Of a DNA stretch of 32,908 bases, positions 22,187 to 29,309 are shown in pieces (position 1 is the first letter of the stretch; each line of letters opens with the position of its first letter). Under the pieces are notes generated by a model. That model had not been told where the DNA came from, did not search any database, and saw only the letters and a list, made by a program, of their open reading frames with translations. The stretch comes from DASSLY01 sp035689185. GTDB lineage: Bacteria; Actinomycetota; Actinomycetes; Actinomycetales; Dermatophilaceae. The DNA is taken from the NCBI GenBank assembly GCA_035689185.1, contig DASSLY010000041.1, positions 1-32,908 on the forward strand, read 5' to 3'. The position numbers and the translations under genes are program-made.

Positions 22187-23317
22187 CTACGGCACCACCA
22201 GCCGGCTCATGGTGACCTCGCCTGGCTCGGAGAGCGACACACCGGGCGACACCGTCGGCAGCGTCGCGCGCGTGGTCCGCGTGGTCTCGGACGTCGGCAG
22301 CGTGGTCGGCACGGTGGTCGGCACGGTGGTCGGCACGGTCGTCGGCAGCGTGGTCGGCAGCGTGGTCGGCAGCGTGGTCGGCAGTGTGGTCGGCAATGTC
22401 CTCGGCCGTGTCGGCGTGCTGGACCTTTCGCCGGGGGTGGGCCGGCCGGTCGATGATGGTGGGGCGGGCGGCGCGCCGGACTGCGTCCCGGTCGGCGGGC
22501 GCGCCGTCTCACTGGGCGGACGGGGCGCGATCGTGGGCAGTCGAGGCAGCGAGGCGACCCCGGAGCAGGGAGGCCCGCAGACCGCCCGGGTGCGCTCTAC
22601 CGCTGCCTGCACCCCGAAGAGCTGCTCCCGCAGCGTCTCGAGGACGTCGTCCAGTCCGATGAGGGTGCCGAGCTGGGTGAGCGAGGCCCCCAGCTCGGTG
22701 AGCGCTCGTTGCATCTGGGCCAGCCGGTCCGGGTCACCGGAGCGGTAGTACTCCGCCAGCAGCAGCCGCTGCCCGACCGCCAGGGCCGACCCGGCGTCCC
22801 GAACCGCCTGCTGGACCAGGGCCAGGTCCGGCTGGTCGCGCCGGGAGAGCTTCAGCGCCTCGTCCAGCCGCTGCTGCGCCTGCGCCAGCAGGAGCTGGCC
22901 GCGGGCGGCATCGCTGCCGGCGAGCTGCACCTGGGCCCGGTCCAGCAGTGCGCGAACCGGGTAGAGCGTGTCACCCGGCAGCGACGACCGCGACGCCGCG
23001 CCGAGGCTGCCGGCGACCACGAGCACGGACGCGAGGGCAGCGGCCAGCAGTCGCGGCATACCGCGGGTCAGGACCAGCACGACCGGCCCGTCGGCCGGTC
23101 GGCGCGCAGCGGCCGGCCGGCGGGGCACGGAGATCGCCTCGGCGGCCAGCCGGTTGCCCAGCCCGGCCACGAACGCAGGTGAGGGTTCCCACTCGGGCGG
23201 GCGCAGCGCGACCAGCCGCCCGGCGACGCTGACCAGCTGCTGCACCGCTGGGTCGGCGGAGGGCTCGCCCGCCAGCGCGCGCTGCAGGCGGTCCGCGTCT
23301 GCTCGGCGGCTCAGCAT
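22187..23317 (-). CDS. DUF5667-like membrane protein with Thr/Pro repeat tail, putative anti-sigma-type partner
   Basis: 376 aa. The cytoplasmic N-terminal 80 residues (MLSRRADADRLQRALAGEPS and on) precede one TM helix (MPRLLAAALASVLVVAGSLG). The outside part begins with SSLPGDTLYPVRALLDRAQV, the hallmark of DUF5667 domains, then helical repeats to about residue 235. The C-terminus (from about 255) is Pro/Ser/Thr-rich with about ten TTLP/TTVP tetrads encoded by 12-bp repeats (22292-22403). Shine-Dalgarno GGAGG 8 nt before the ATG. It lies 60 bp downstream of the BldN-like sigma gene on the same strand, where Streptomyces has the anti-sigma RsbN. An anti-sigma role fits position and topology but is not shown by a recognised binding motif. 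Confidence 0.8.
   Translation of the reverse strand: MLSRRADADRLQRALAGEPSADPAVQQLVSVAGRLVALRPPEWEPSPAFVAGLGNRLAAEAISVPRRPAAARRPADGPVVLVLTRGMPRLLAAALASVLVVAGSLGAASRSSLPGDTLYPVRALLDRAQVQLAGSDAARGQLLLAQAQQRLDEALKLSRRDQPDLALVQQAVRDAGSALAVGQRLLLAEYYRSGDPDRLAQMQRALTELGASLTQLGTLIGLDDVLETLREQLFGVQAAVERTRAVCGPPCSGVASLPRLPTIAPRPPSETARPPTGTQSGAPPAPPSSTGRPTPGERSSTPTRPRTLPTTLPTTLPTTLPTTLPTTVPTTVPTTVPTTLPTSETTRTTRATLPTVSPGVSLSEPGEVTMSRLVVP
22292..22403. repeat. In-frame 12-bp tandem repeat coding a TTLP/TTVP tail
   Basis: Units such as GTCGGCACGGTG and GTCGGCAGCGTG follow at 12-bp spacing for about nine copies on the plus strand. On the coding (minus) strand each unit specifies Pro-Thr-Thr-Leu or Pro-Thr-Thr-Val. 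The repeat keeps the frame, so copy-number change alters only the length of the extracytoplasmic tail. Confidence 0.9.
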
Positions 23318-23377
23318 GGTGGGTCCCTCCTGTGCTGTCTGTGCGGATAACGACGAGATGGCGGTGCGGGTTACGCG

Positions 23378-24169
23378 TCAGGGCGGCTCGTCCCCGAGCT
23401 GGCGGCGCAGCGACTGCACGGCGCGGATCTGCAGCTGCTTCACCGCCCCCTCGCTGCGGCCCAGCACCAAGGCGGTCTCGGCCAGCGACAGCCCCTGCAG
23501 GAACCGCAGCACCACGCACTCGGCCTGCTCCGGCTTCAGCGCCCGCACCGCGGCGAGCAGCCGGGCGTCCCGCAGCCTGCGCAGCACCTCCGCGTCCGGG
23601 CCGCCGGCCACCCGCGGGTCCACCTCGCCGGGGTTCGGGATGCTCACCTCGAGGCGGAACCGGGCGGACCTGGCGTTGTCCACGACCAGGTTGCGCGCGA
23701 TGGTCACGAACCAGGCGGCGATGTCCTTGCCCTGCCAGGTGAAGGTGGAGATCCGGCGCAGCGCCCGCACGAACGTCTCGGCGGTCAGGTCCTCCGCCAG
23801 CGCGCGGTCGCCGACGCGGACCAGCACGTAGCGGAACACGACGTCCACGTAGGCCCGGTACAGCAACCCGAACGCCTCGCCGTCCCCGCCCTTGGCCAAG
23901 GCCACCAGCGACTCGATGCGCTGCTGATCCTTGTCCTGCCCGCCCGGCTGGGTGGCCACCCCGCCCTGGTATGCCGGCTGGCCGGCGGGTCGGGGGCGCT
24001 CGGCCGCGACCTCCTGCCCGGGCTCGCCGGAGGTCGCGCTGAGCAGGACCCACAGCCGCGCCAGCATCCCCGCGACCGCCGCCTCCACCTCGCCGCCCCG
24101 GGCGGCGCCGAGCATGGCGGCGGGCGCGGGGACACTGCCGAAGGTGGCCATCGCCCGCTGTCCCCCCAT
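23378..24169 (-). CDS. bldN: BldN-like ECF RNA polymerase sigma factor
   Basis: 263-aa ECF sigma factor. Region 2: AFGLLYRAYVDVVFRYVLVR, DLTAETFVRALRRISTFTWQ and AAWFVTIARNLVVDNARSAR. Region 4: LKPEQAECVVLRFLQGLSLA then ETALVLGRSEGAVKQLQIRA. About 85 residues precede region 2, an N-terminal extension like the pro-sequence of Streptomyces BldN; the FTWQGKD, ARNLV and SxRFRLEVS words also match BldN. The ATG at 24169 is taken; ATG 24151 (MATFGSVPAP) has a purine-rich GGGGGGA about 9 nt upstream and is equally good. The downstream DUF5667 gene is a candidate anti-sigma partner. In Streptomyces bldN lies near rex-hem, as here. Developmental function cannot be assumed in another genus. Confidence 0.9.
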   Translation of the reverse strand: MGGQRAMATFGSVPAPAAMLGAARGGEVEAAVAGMLARLWVLLSATSGEPGQEVAAERPRPAGQPAYQGGVATQPGGQDKDQQRIESLVALAKGGDGEAFGLLYRAYVDVVFRYVLVRVGDRALAEDLTAETFVRALRRISTFTWQGKDIAAWFVTIARNLVVDNARSARFRLEVSIPNPGEVDPRVAGGPDAEVLRRLRDARLLAAVRALKPEQAECVVLRFLQGLSLAETALVLGRSEGAVKQLQIRAVQSLRRQLGDEPP

Positions 24170-24292
24170 CTGCCCGTGCCAGGATTCTGCTCGTTCACCC
24201 GGTGGCCGGTCCGGAACTTTGCCCGCTTCTTACCCGGCAGCGGGCGCAGCCGAACGTCGAGAAGGAGCCGGCTGACGGCATACCATGACGCC

Positions 24293-24532
24293 ATGGTCAC
24301 GCCGAGGGTCACGCTCATCGGCAAACCCGGCTGTCACCTGTGCGACCAGGCCCGCGAGGTCGTGGCGAGGGTCACCGCCGACCTCGGCCTCGACTTCGAG
24401 GAGCGCTCGATCGCCGACGACGACGAACTGGCCGAACGGTACGCCGAGCAGATCCCGGTCACGCTGGTCGACGGGCGCCAGCACGACTTCTGGCGGGTCG
24501 ACGAGGCCCGGCTCCGCGCCGCGTTGGCCTGA
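24293..24532 (+). CDS. Glutaredoxin-like (DUF836) thioredoxin-fold protein
   Basis: 79-aa single-domain redox protein. RVTLIGKPGCHLCDQAREVV carries a CxxC motif (Cys-His-Leu-Cys), and the cis-Pro position is in EQIPVTLVDGRQHDFWRVDE. ATG at 24293 is preferred: TACCAT (24281-24286) stands 6 nt upstream and would serve a leaderless mRNA, whereas GAAGGAG is 25 nt away. The TACCAT overlaps one of the frequent GGCATACC words. The equivalent M. tuberculosis gene (Rv0508) also precedes hemA. Partner unknown; close to Rex, a redox role is plausible. Confidence 0.88.
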   Translation: MVTPRVTLIGKPGCHLCDQAREVVARVTADLGLDFEERSIADDDELAERYAEQIPVTLVDGRQHDFWRVDEARLRAALA

Positions 24533-24567
24533 CCTCTCCTACCAGAAGCTACGGCCGGGGCGCGACT

Positions 24568-24596
24568 TTGTGCGTGCGTTCACAAGTACGTAGGGT
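24568..24596 (+). promoter_or_regulatory. Rex operator (ROP) overlapping the rex-hem promoter
   Basis: TTGTGCGTGCGTTCACAA (24568-24585) matches the Rex consensus TTGTGAANNNNTTCACAA with a perfect right half-site and two mismatches in the left. TTGTGC (24568-24573) and TAGGGT (24591-24596) are 17 nt apart, a good -35/-10 pair, so Rex bound here would cover the -35 and spacer. Streptomyces rex-hemACD is autoregulated through the same kind of site. The leader to 24680 holds an inverted repeat AGTCCTC (24617) / GAGGACT (24656). Confidence 0.85.
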
Positions 24597-24680
24597 GGGC
24601 CCGACCCCTGCGCTCCAGTCCTCGTGTGGTAAAGCCGCCGCGTCGCCGCGCTGCTGAGGACTTGACGACGAGAGGAGCCG

Positions 24681-25376
24681 GTGACCGCGGTGAGCGCCGA
24701 CCAGGCCAGAAGTCGGGGCGTGCCCGACGCCACGGTCGCGCGGCTGCCGGAGTACCTGCGCGCCCTCACCGACCTGGCCGAGCACGGTGTCACCTCGGTG
24801 TCCTCTGAAGAGCTCGCCACCGTGGCCGGGGTCCGCTCGGCCAAGCTGCGCAAGGACCTGTCCCACCTCGGCTCCTACGGTGTTCGGGGAGTCGGGTACG
24901 ACGTGCAGCTGCTCGCCTTCGAGATCTCCCGCGAGCTGGGCCTGACCCACGACTGGCCGGTGGCCATCGTCGGTCTGGGCAACCTGGGCCAGGCGTTGGC
25001 GGCGTACTCCGGCTTCGGCAGCCGGGGGTTTCACATCGCGGCGCTGTTCGACCGCGACCCCATGGTCCTGGGTCGACGCATCTGCGGCCTGGTGGTGCGG
25101 CCGGTCGAGGAGCTGGCCGAAATCGCCCGGGATACCGGGGTAGCCATCGGCGTGATCGCCACGCCCGCGTCGGCGGCGCAGGAGGTGTGCGACCGGTTCG
25201 TCGAGGTCGGGGTCCGCTCGATCCTCAACTTCGCGCCGACCGTGCTCAACGTCCCGCCCGCCGTGGACATCCGCAAGGTCGACCTGGCCACGGAGCTGCA
25301 GATCCTCGCCTTCCACGAGCAGCGCAAGGCGCTGGCCGCGCGGGCTCCGCGGCCGTTGCAGGAGGTGGCCCGATGA
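24681..25376 (+). CDS. rex: Redox-sensing transcriptional repressor Rex
   Basis: 231-aa NADH/NAD+ sensor. N-terminal winged helix LPEYLRALTDLAEHGVTSVS then SEELATVAGVRSAKLRKDLS and LGSYGVRGVGYDV (the conserved S-x-G-x-RGxGY word). Rossmann domain VAIVGLGNLGQALAAYSGF, ALFDRDP, GVIATPASAAQEV, LNFAPTVLNVP, and the C-terminal swap helix VDLATELQILAFHEQ. GTG at 24681 has GAGGAG only 3 nt away; GTG at 24690 (12 nt) is in frame and may be the real start. It represses genes for oxygen-limited growth when NADH is high. A ROP site lies 96 bp upstream. Translationally coupled to hemA (ATGA). Confidence 0.96.
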   Translation: MTAVSADQARSRGVPDATVARLPEYLRALTDLAEHGVTSVSSEELATVAGVRSAKLRKDLSHLGSYGVRGVGYDVQLLAFEISRELGLTHDWPVAIVGLGNLGQALAAYSGFGSRGFHIAALFDRDPMVLGRRICGLVVRPVEELAEIARDTGVAIGVIATPASAAQEVCDRFVEVGVRSILNFAPTVLNVPPAVDIRKVDLATELQILAFHEQRKALAARAPRPLQEVAR

Positions 25377-26674
25377 GCCTGGTGGTGCTCGGACTGTCCC
25401 ACCGGTCGGCTCCCCTGGAGGTGCTGGAGGCGGTGGCCCTCGACCCGGCCCGGGCCATCGCCCTGACCGGCGCCGTCCGCGCGGGAGACAGCGTCACCGA
25501 GGCGGTCGTGCTGTCCACCTGCAACCGGCTGGAGGTCTACGCCGAGGCGGCGACGTTTCACGGGGCGGTGAGCGAGATCGGCGATGCCGTCGCCGCCGCC
25601 GCCGGGGTGCCGCTGCCGCTGCTGAGCGAGCACCTGTACGTGCACTACGAGGACCGGGCGATCGCCCACCTGTTCCAGGTGGCGTGTGGGCTGGACTCGA
25701 TGGCTGTCGGCGAGGCGCAGGTCCTCGGCCAGCTGCGCGAGGCGCTCAGGTCCGCCCAGCAGGCAGGTCCGGTGACCGCACTGAACCCGTTGTTCCAGCA
25801 GGCTTTGCGGGTGGGCAAGAAGGCCCACACCGACACCGGCATCGACTCGGTGACCGTGTCCCTCGTCGAGGCCGGCATCGCCGCAGCGGGCGAGGTGCTG
25901 GGCCCGCTGGAGCAGCAGCGTGTCCTCCTGGTCGGCGCCGGCTCGATGAGCGGTCTCACGGCCGCGACCGCGCGCCGGTTGGGGGCGAGGAACCTGGTCG
26001 TGCTGAGCCGCACGAGGCAGCGGGCCGAACGGGTGGCCGCGGCGTCGGGCGGCCGGGCTCGGCCCTGGGCGGACCTGACCGCAGCGGTCGCCGACGCGGA
26101 CCTGGTGATGTCCTGCACCGGCGCCGTGGGTCACGTGCTGTCGGTCGCCAGTTTCCCGCCCCGCCGGACCACTCCGGTGGTGGTGGTGGACCTGGCCCTG
26201 CCGCGCGACGTCGACCCGGCCGTTGGCGCCCTGCCTGGTGTCCGGCTGTTCGCCCTGGCCGAGCTGGGCGCACGGTTGCGCGCCGACGGCAGCGAGGCGG
26301 AGCAGTTGCACCAGGTCCAGCAGGTGCAGGACCTGGTCGTCGCCGAGGTCGCGGCCTACCTGACCGGACGCCGGGCCTCGGCGGTCGCGCCCACCGTGGC
26401 CGCGCTGCGATCCCGCGCCGCCGAGGTGATGGCAGCCGAGCTGAACCGGCTGGACCAGCGCGTCCCGGACCTGTCCGCTCGCGACCGGGCCGAGGTGCAG
26501 CTCGCGGTTCACCGGGTTGTGGAGAAGCTGCTGCACACCCCGACGATCCGGGTCAAGCAGCTGACGGTCGAGGGGATGGGCGACTACGAGCAGGCCCTGC
26601 GGGAGCTGTTCGACCTCGACCCGCACGACATCGCCGCGGTGTCCGCGCCACCGGATAAGGGCCCGCTGCTATGA
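25373..26674 (+). CDS. hemA: Glutamyl-tRNA reductase
   Basis: First committed step of C5-pathway tetrapyrrole synthesis: glutamyl-tRNA(Glu) to glutamate-1-semialdehyde with NADPH. 433 aa. Catalytic Cys50 in VVLSTCNRLEVY, substrate-domain GLDSMAVGEAQVLGQLREAL, NADPH domain VLLVGAGSMSGLTAATARRL, VMSCTGAVGHVL, then a dimerisation spine (LRSRAAEVMAAELNRLDQRV to LLHTPTIRVKQL). ATG overlaps the rex stop; GGAGGTGG gives a strong Shine-Dalgarno. The TGA overlaps the hemC ATG. hemL, the next enzyme, is not in the window. Confidence 0.97.
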   Translation: MSLVVLGLSHRSAPLEVLEAVALDPARAIALTGAVRAGDSVTEAVVLSTCNRLEVYAEAATFHGAVSEIGDAVAAAAGVPLPLLSEHLYVHYEDRAIAHLFQVACGLDSMAVGEAQVLGQLREALRSAQQAGPVTALNPLFQQALRVGKKAHTDTGIDSVTVSLVEAGIAAAGEVLGPLEQQRVLLVGAGSMSGLTAATARRLGARNLVVLSRTRQRAERVAAASGGRARPWADLTAAVADADLVMSCTGAVGHVLSVASFPPRRTTPVVVVDLALPRDVDPAVGALPGVRLFALAELGARLRADGSEAEQLHQVQQVQDLVVAEVAAYLTGRRASAVAPTVAALRSRAAEVMAAELNRLDQRVPDLSARDRAEVQLAVHRVVEKLLHTPTIRVKQLTVEGMGDYEQALRELFDLDPHDIAAVSAPPDKGPLL

Positions 26675-27684
26675 GCCTGCGACTGGGAACGCGGCGGTCC
26701 CCGCTCGCCCTGGCACAGTCGGCGGTGATCGCCGACTGGCTGCGCGCCGGCGGGCACGAGGTGCAGGTGGTGCCCGTGACCACCCTTGGCGACACCAGCA
26801 ACGCGGCGCTGACCGACATCGGGGGCACCGGCGTCTTCGCCTCCGCGCTGCGCGATGCGCTGCTGGCCGGCCAGGTCGACCTCGCCGTGCACTCGCTGAA
26901 GGACCTGCCGGTCGCTGCGCAGCCGGGGCTGCTCGTTGCCGCGGTCCCCGCCCGGGAGGACCCGCGTGACGTGGTCGTCACCCGGCAGGGGCGCACCCTG
27001 GGCGAGCTGCCCGACGGGTCGGTCGTCGGCACCGGATCGCCGCGCCGGGCGGCGCAGCTCGCCGCGCTGGGGTTGGGCCTGGTCGTGCAGGACGTGCGCG
27101 GCAACGTGGACACCCGCATCGGGTATGTCGCGGCCGGTCGCCTTGACGGGGTGGTCCTGGCCCGGGCCGGGCTGGCCCGGCTGGGCCGGCTGGCCGAGGT
27201 GAGCCAGGTGCTGGACCCGTTGCAGATGCTGCCGGCCCCGGGCCAGGGTGCCCTGGCCGTGGAGTGCCGAGCGGATGACACGGCCGCGGCCGAGGCGGTG
27301 GCGCCACTGGACGACGCCGACACCCGCGCCTGCGTCACTGCCGAGCGGTCCCTGCTCCAAGCCCTGGAAGCCGGCTGCACCGCGCCCATCGGAGCGCTCG
27401 CCGAGGTGGTGGAGGGCGAGGACGGCCTGGAGCTGTCGCTGCGCGGGTTCGCCGGCACGGTGGACGGGACACTGGCCCTGCGCCGTTCCGTCCTGGGGCC
27501 GGTGGACCAGGCCGAGCAGCTCGGCCGGGCGCTCGCGGTGATGCTGCTGGCCGACGGCGCGGGCGGCATACAGCCTCAGTTGCCCTCCGGCTCCCCGCCG
27601 ACACCTCCCCCCGCACACCCCCCCAGCCAGCCCGACCGACGCCAGAACTCATCCGCTGCGACCACGACGGAGCGTGCTTCGTGA
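26671..27684 (+). CDS. hemC: Hydroxymethylbilane synthase (porphobilinogen deaminase)
   Basis: Polymerises four porphobilinogen to hydroxymethylbilane. 337 aa. RLGTRRSPLALAQSAVIADW, AVHSLKDLP, GTGSPRRAAQLAAL, VRGNVDTRI, PAPGQGALAVECR, and the dipyrromethane-cofactor Cys236 in LEAGCTAPIGA. The core ends near residue 297; the last 40 residues (GGIQPQLPSGSPPTPPPAHP and on) are a Pro/Ser-rich extension not needed for the fold. It starts with ATGA overlap on hemA and ends with a GTGA overlap on hemD. The tail may simply come from read-through of an older stop, keeping coupling to hemD. Confidence 0.96.
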   Translation: MSLRLGTRRSPLALAQSAVIADWLRAGGHEVQVVPVTTLGDTSNAALTDIGGTGVFASALRDALLAGQVDLAVHSLKDLPVAAQPGLLVAAVPAREDPRDVVVTRQGRTLGELPDGSVVGTGSPRRAAQLAALGLGLVVQDVRGNVDTRIGYVAAGRLDGVVLARAGLARLGRLAEVSQVLDPLQMLPAPGQGALAVECRADDTAAAEAVAPLDDADTRACVTAERSLLQALEAGCTAPIGALAEVVEGEDGLELSLRGFAGTVDGTLALRRSVLGPVDQAEQLGRALAVMLLADGAGGIQPQLPSGSPPTPPPAHPPSQPDRRQNSSAATTTERAS

Positions 27685-29309
27685 CCACCCGATCGACCAG
27701 CAAGTCCACCACCACCGGCGCGCCCGCCCGCGTCGTCTTCGTCGGCACCGGACCGGGCGACCCGGGGTTGCTCACCGTCCGCGGCGCCGAGGTGATCGCC
27801 GCAGCGGACGTCGTCGTCGCCGACCGGCCGACGCGCGAGGACGTGGCCCGGGCCGCACGCCCCGGTGTCGAACTGGTCGACGCCGGGCCCGGCGAGCAGG
27901 GTGCGCTGCTCAGCCACGCCTCCCGGGCTCGGCTGCTGGTGAAGACGGCCAAGTCCGCCCCGGCCGGTGGCCTGGTGGTCCGGCTGATGGAGGGCGACCC
28001 GGGAGCGTTCAGCGGCTTGCCGGAGGAGGCGCTGGCGTTGCGCAAGGCCGGGATCGGTTTCGAGATCGTGCCCGGCGTGAGCGCCATCGCTGCGGTCCCG
28101 GCCTACGCGGGCATCCCGCTGACCACGGCCGGCTCGAGCGCCGTGCACGTGGTCAGCGAGGTCACCGCAAAGGTGGACTGGAGCGGCTCGGTTGGTGACC
28201 AGGTCACCGTGGTGGTGCTCGGCTCCCCGCCCTCCCTGCAGCAGGCGCTGGTCGACCTGCTGGCCGCCGGCCGAGACGGGGCCACCCCGGTGGCGCTGAC
28301 CGAGCGGGGCACGACGACCACCCAGCGCACCACGGTCACCACCCTCGCCGATGCGGCCGAGGCGATCGGCTCGGCAGGGGTGGAGCTGCCCTCGCTAGCG
28401 GTGGTCGGGAGCACGGTGGAGTTGCGCGAGCAGCTGTCCTGGTTCGAGACCCGGCCGCTGTTCGGCTGGCGGGTGCTCGTGCCCCGGACCAAGGACCAGG
28501 CGGGCACCATGGTGTCCCGGCTGCAGACGTACGGCGCGACCGGGGAGGTGGTGCCGACGATCAGCGTCGAGCCGCCCCGGACCCCCCAGCAGATGGACCG
28601 CGCCATCAAGGGGCTGGTGACCGGCCGGTACGAGTGGATCGGCTTCACCTCGGTCAACGCCGTGCGGGCGATCCGGGAGAAGTTTGCCGAGTTCGGGCTG
28701 GACGCGCGGGCCTTCGCCGGGCTGCGGATCGCCGCCGTCGGGGGCGTGACCGCACAGGCGCTGCGGGACTGGGGCCTGGAGCCGGACCTGGTGCCGGCCG
28801 GCGAGCAGTCGGCTCACGGCCTGCTGGAGGAGTGGCCGCCCTACGACGACCTGCTCGACCCCATCAACCGGGTGTTCCTGCCCCGGGCCGACATCGCCAC
28901 CGACACCCTGGTCGCCGGCTTGCAGGCGATCGGCTGGGAGGTGGACGACGTGACGGCATACCGGACAGTGCGGGCGGCGCCGCCGGCGGCGGGGGTACGG
29001 GAGGCGATCAAGACCGGTCGCTACGACGCGGTCATGTTCACCTCGTCCTCCACGGTGCGCAACCTGGTCGGCATCGCCGGCAAGCCGCACCCGTCGACCA
29101 TCGTCGCCTGTATCGGCCCGGTCACCGCCAAGACCGCGCAGGAGCACGGGCTGCGAGTGGACGTGCTGGCCGCGGAGGCGACCGTGGACGCCCTGGTTGA
29201 CGCGCTGGCCGACTACGGCCGGGGCCTGGCACTGGCCGCGGCCGAGGCGGGTGAGTCCGTGGTCCGGCCTAGCGAGCGGAAGGCCGCAGCCCGCCGAAAG
29301 GCCCGGTGA
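27681..29309 (+). CDS. hemD: Fused uroporphyrinogen-III methyltransferase-like / uroporphyrinogen-III synthase
   Basis: 542 aa, two domains. Residues about 17-255 are a SUMT/CobA-type fold: VVFVGTGPGDPGLLTVRGAE, VVRLMEGDPGAFSG, FEIVPGVSAIAAVPAYAGIP, TVVVLGSPPSL. Residues about 265-520 are HemD: GWRVLVPRTKDQAG, WIGFTSVNAVRAI, FLPRADIATDTLVAGL, VMFTSSSTVRNLV, ACIGPVTAKTAQEHG. The methylase motif GDPFxFGRG is altered to GDPGAFSGLPEE, so methyltransferase activity (precorrin-2/sirohaem branch) is uncertain while cyclisation of hydroxymethylbilane is expected. GTG start overlaps the hemC stop; TGA overlaps the hemB GTG. Such fusions are usual in actinobacterial hem operons. Confidence 0.94.
   Translation: MTTRSTSKSTTTGAPARVVFVGTGPGDPGLLTVRGAEVIAAADVVVADRPTREDVARAARPGVELVDAGPGEQGALLSHASRARLLVKTAKSAPAGGLVVRLMEGDPGAFSGLPEEALALRKAGIGFEIVPGVSAIAAVPAYAGIPLTTAGSSAVHVVSEVTAKVDWSGSVGDQVTVVVLGSPPSLQQALVDLLAAGRDGATPVALTERGTTTTQRTTVTTLADAAEAIGSAGVELPSLAVVGSTVELREQLSWFETRPLFGWRVLVPRTKDQAGTMVSRLQTYGATGEVVPTISVEPPRTPQQMDRAIKGLVTGRYEWIGFTSVNAVRAIREKFAEFGLDARAFAGLRIAAVGGVTAQALRDWGLEPDLVPAGEQSAHGLLEEWPPYDDLLDPINRVFLPRADIATDTLVAGLQAIGWEVDDVTAYRTVRAAPPAAGVREAIKTGRYDAVMFTSSSTVRNLVGIAGKPHPSTIVACIGPVTAKTAQEHGLRVDVLAAEATVDALVDALADYGRGLALAAAEAGESVVRPSERKAAARRKAR

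Noticed and set aside
22209..22748. Plus-strand open frame with Val/Gly repeats (GTVVGTVVGSVVG)
   Set aside because: It is the antisense reading of the 12-bp repeat encoding the TTLP tail; the minus-strand gene has a Shine-Dalgarno, TM segment and DUF5667 features.
24597..24680. Riboswitch or attenuator in the rex leader
   Set aside because: A single 7-bp inverted repeat with a 32-nt loop is not enough; no known riboswitch core was recognised.
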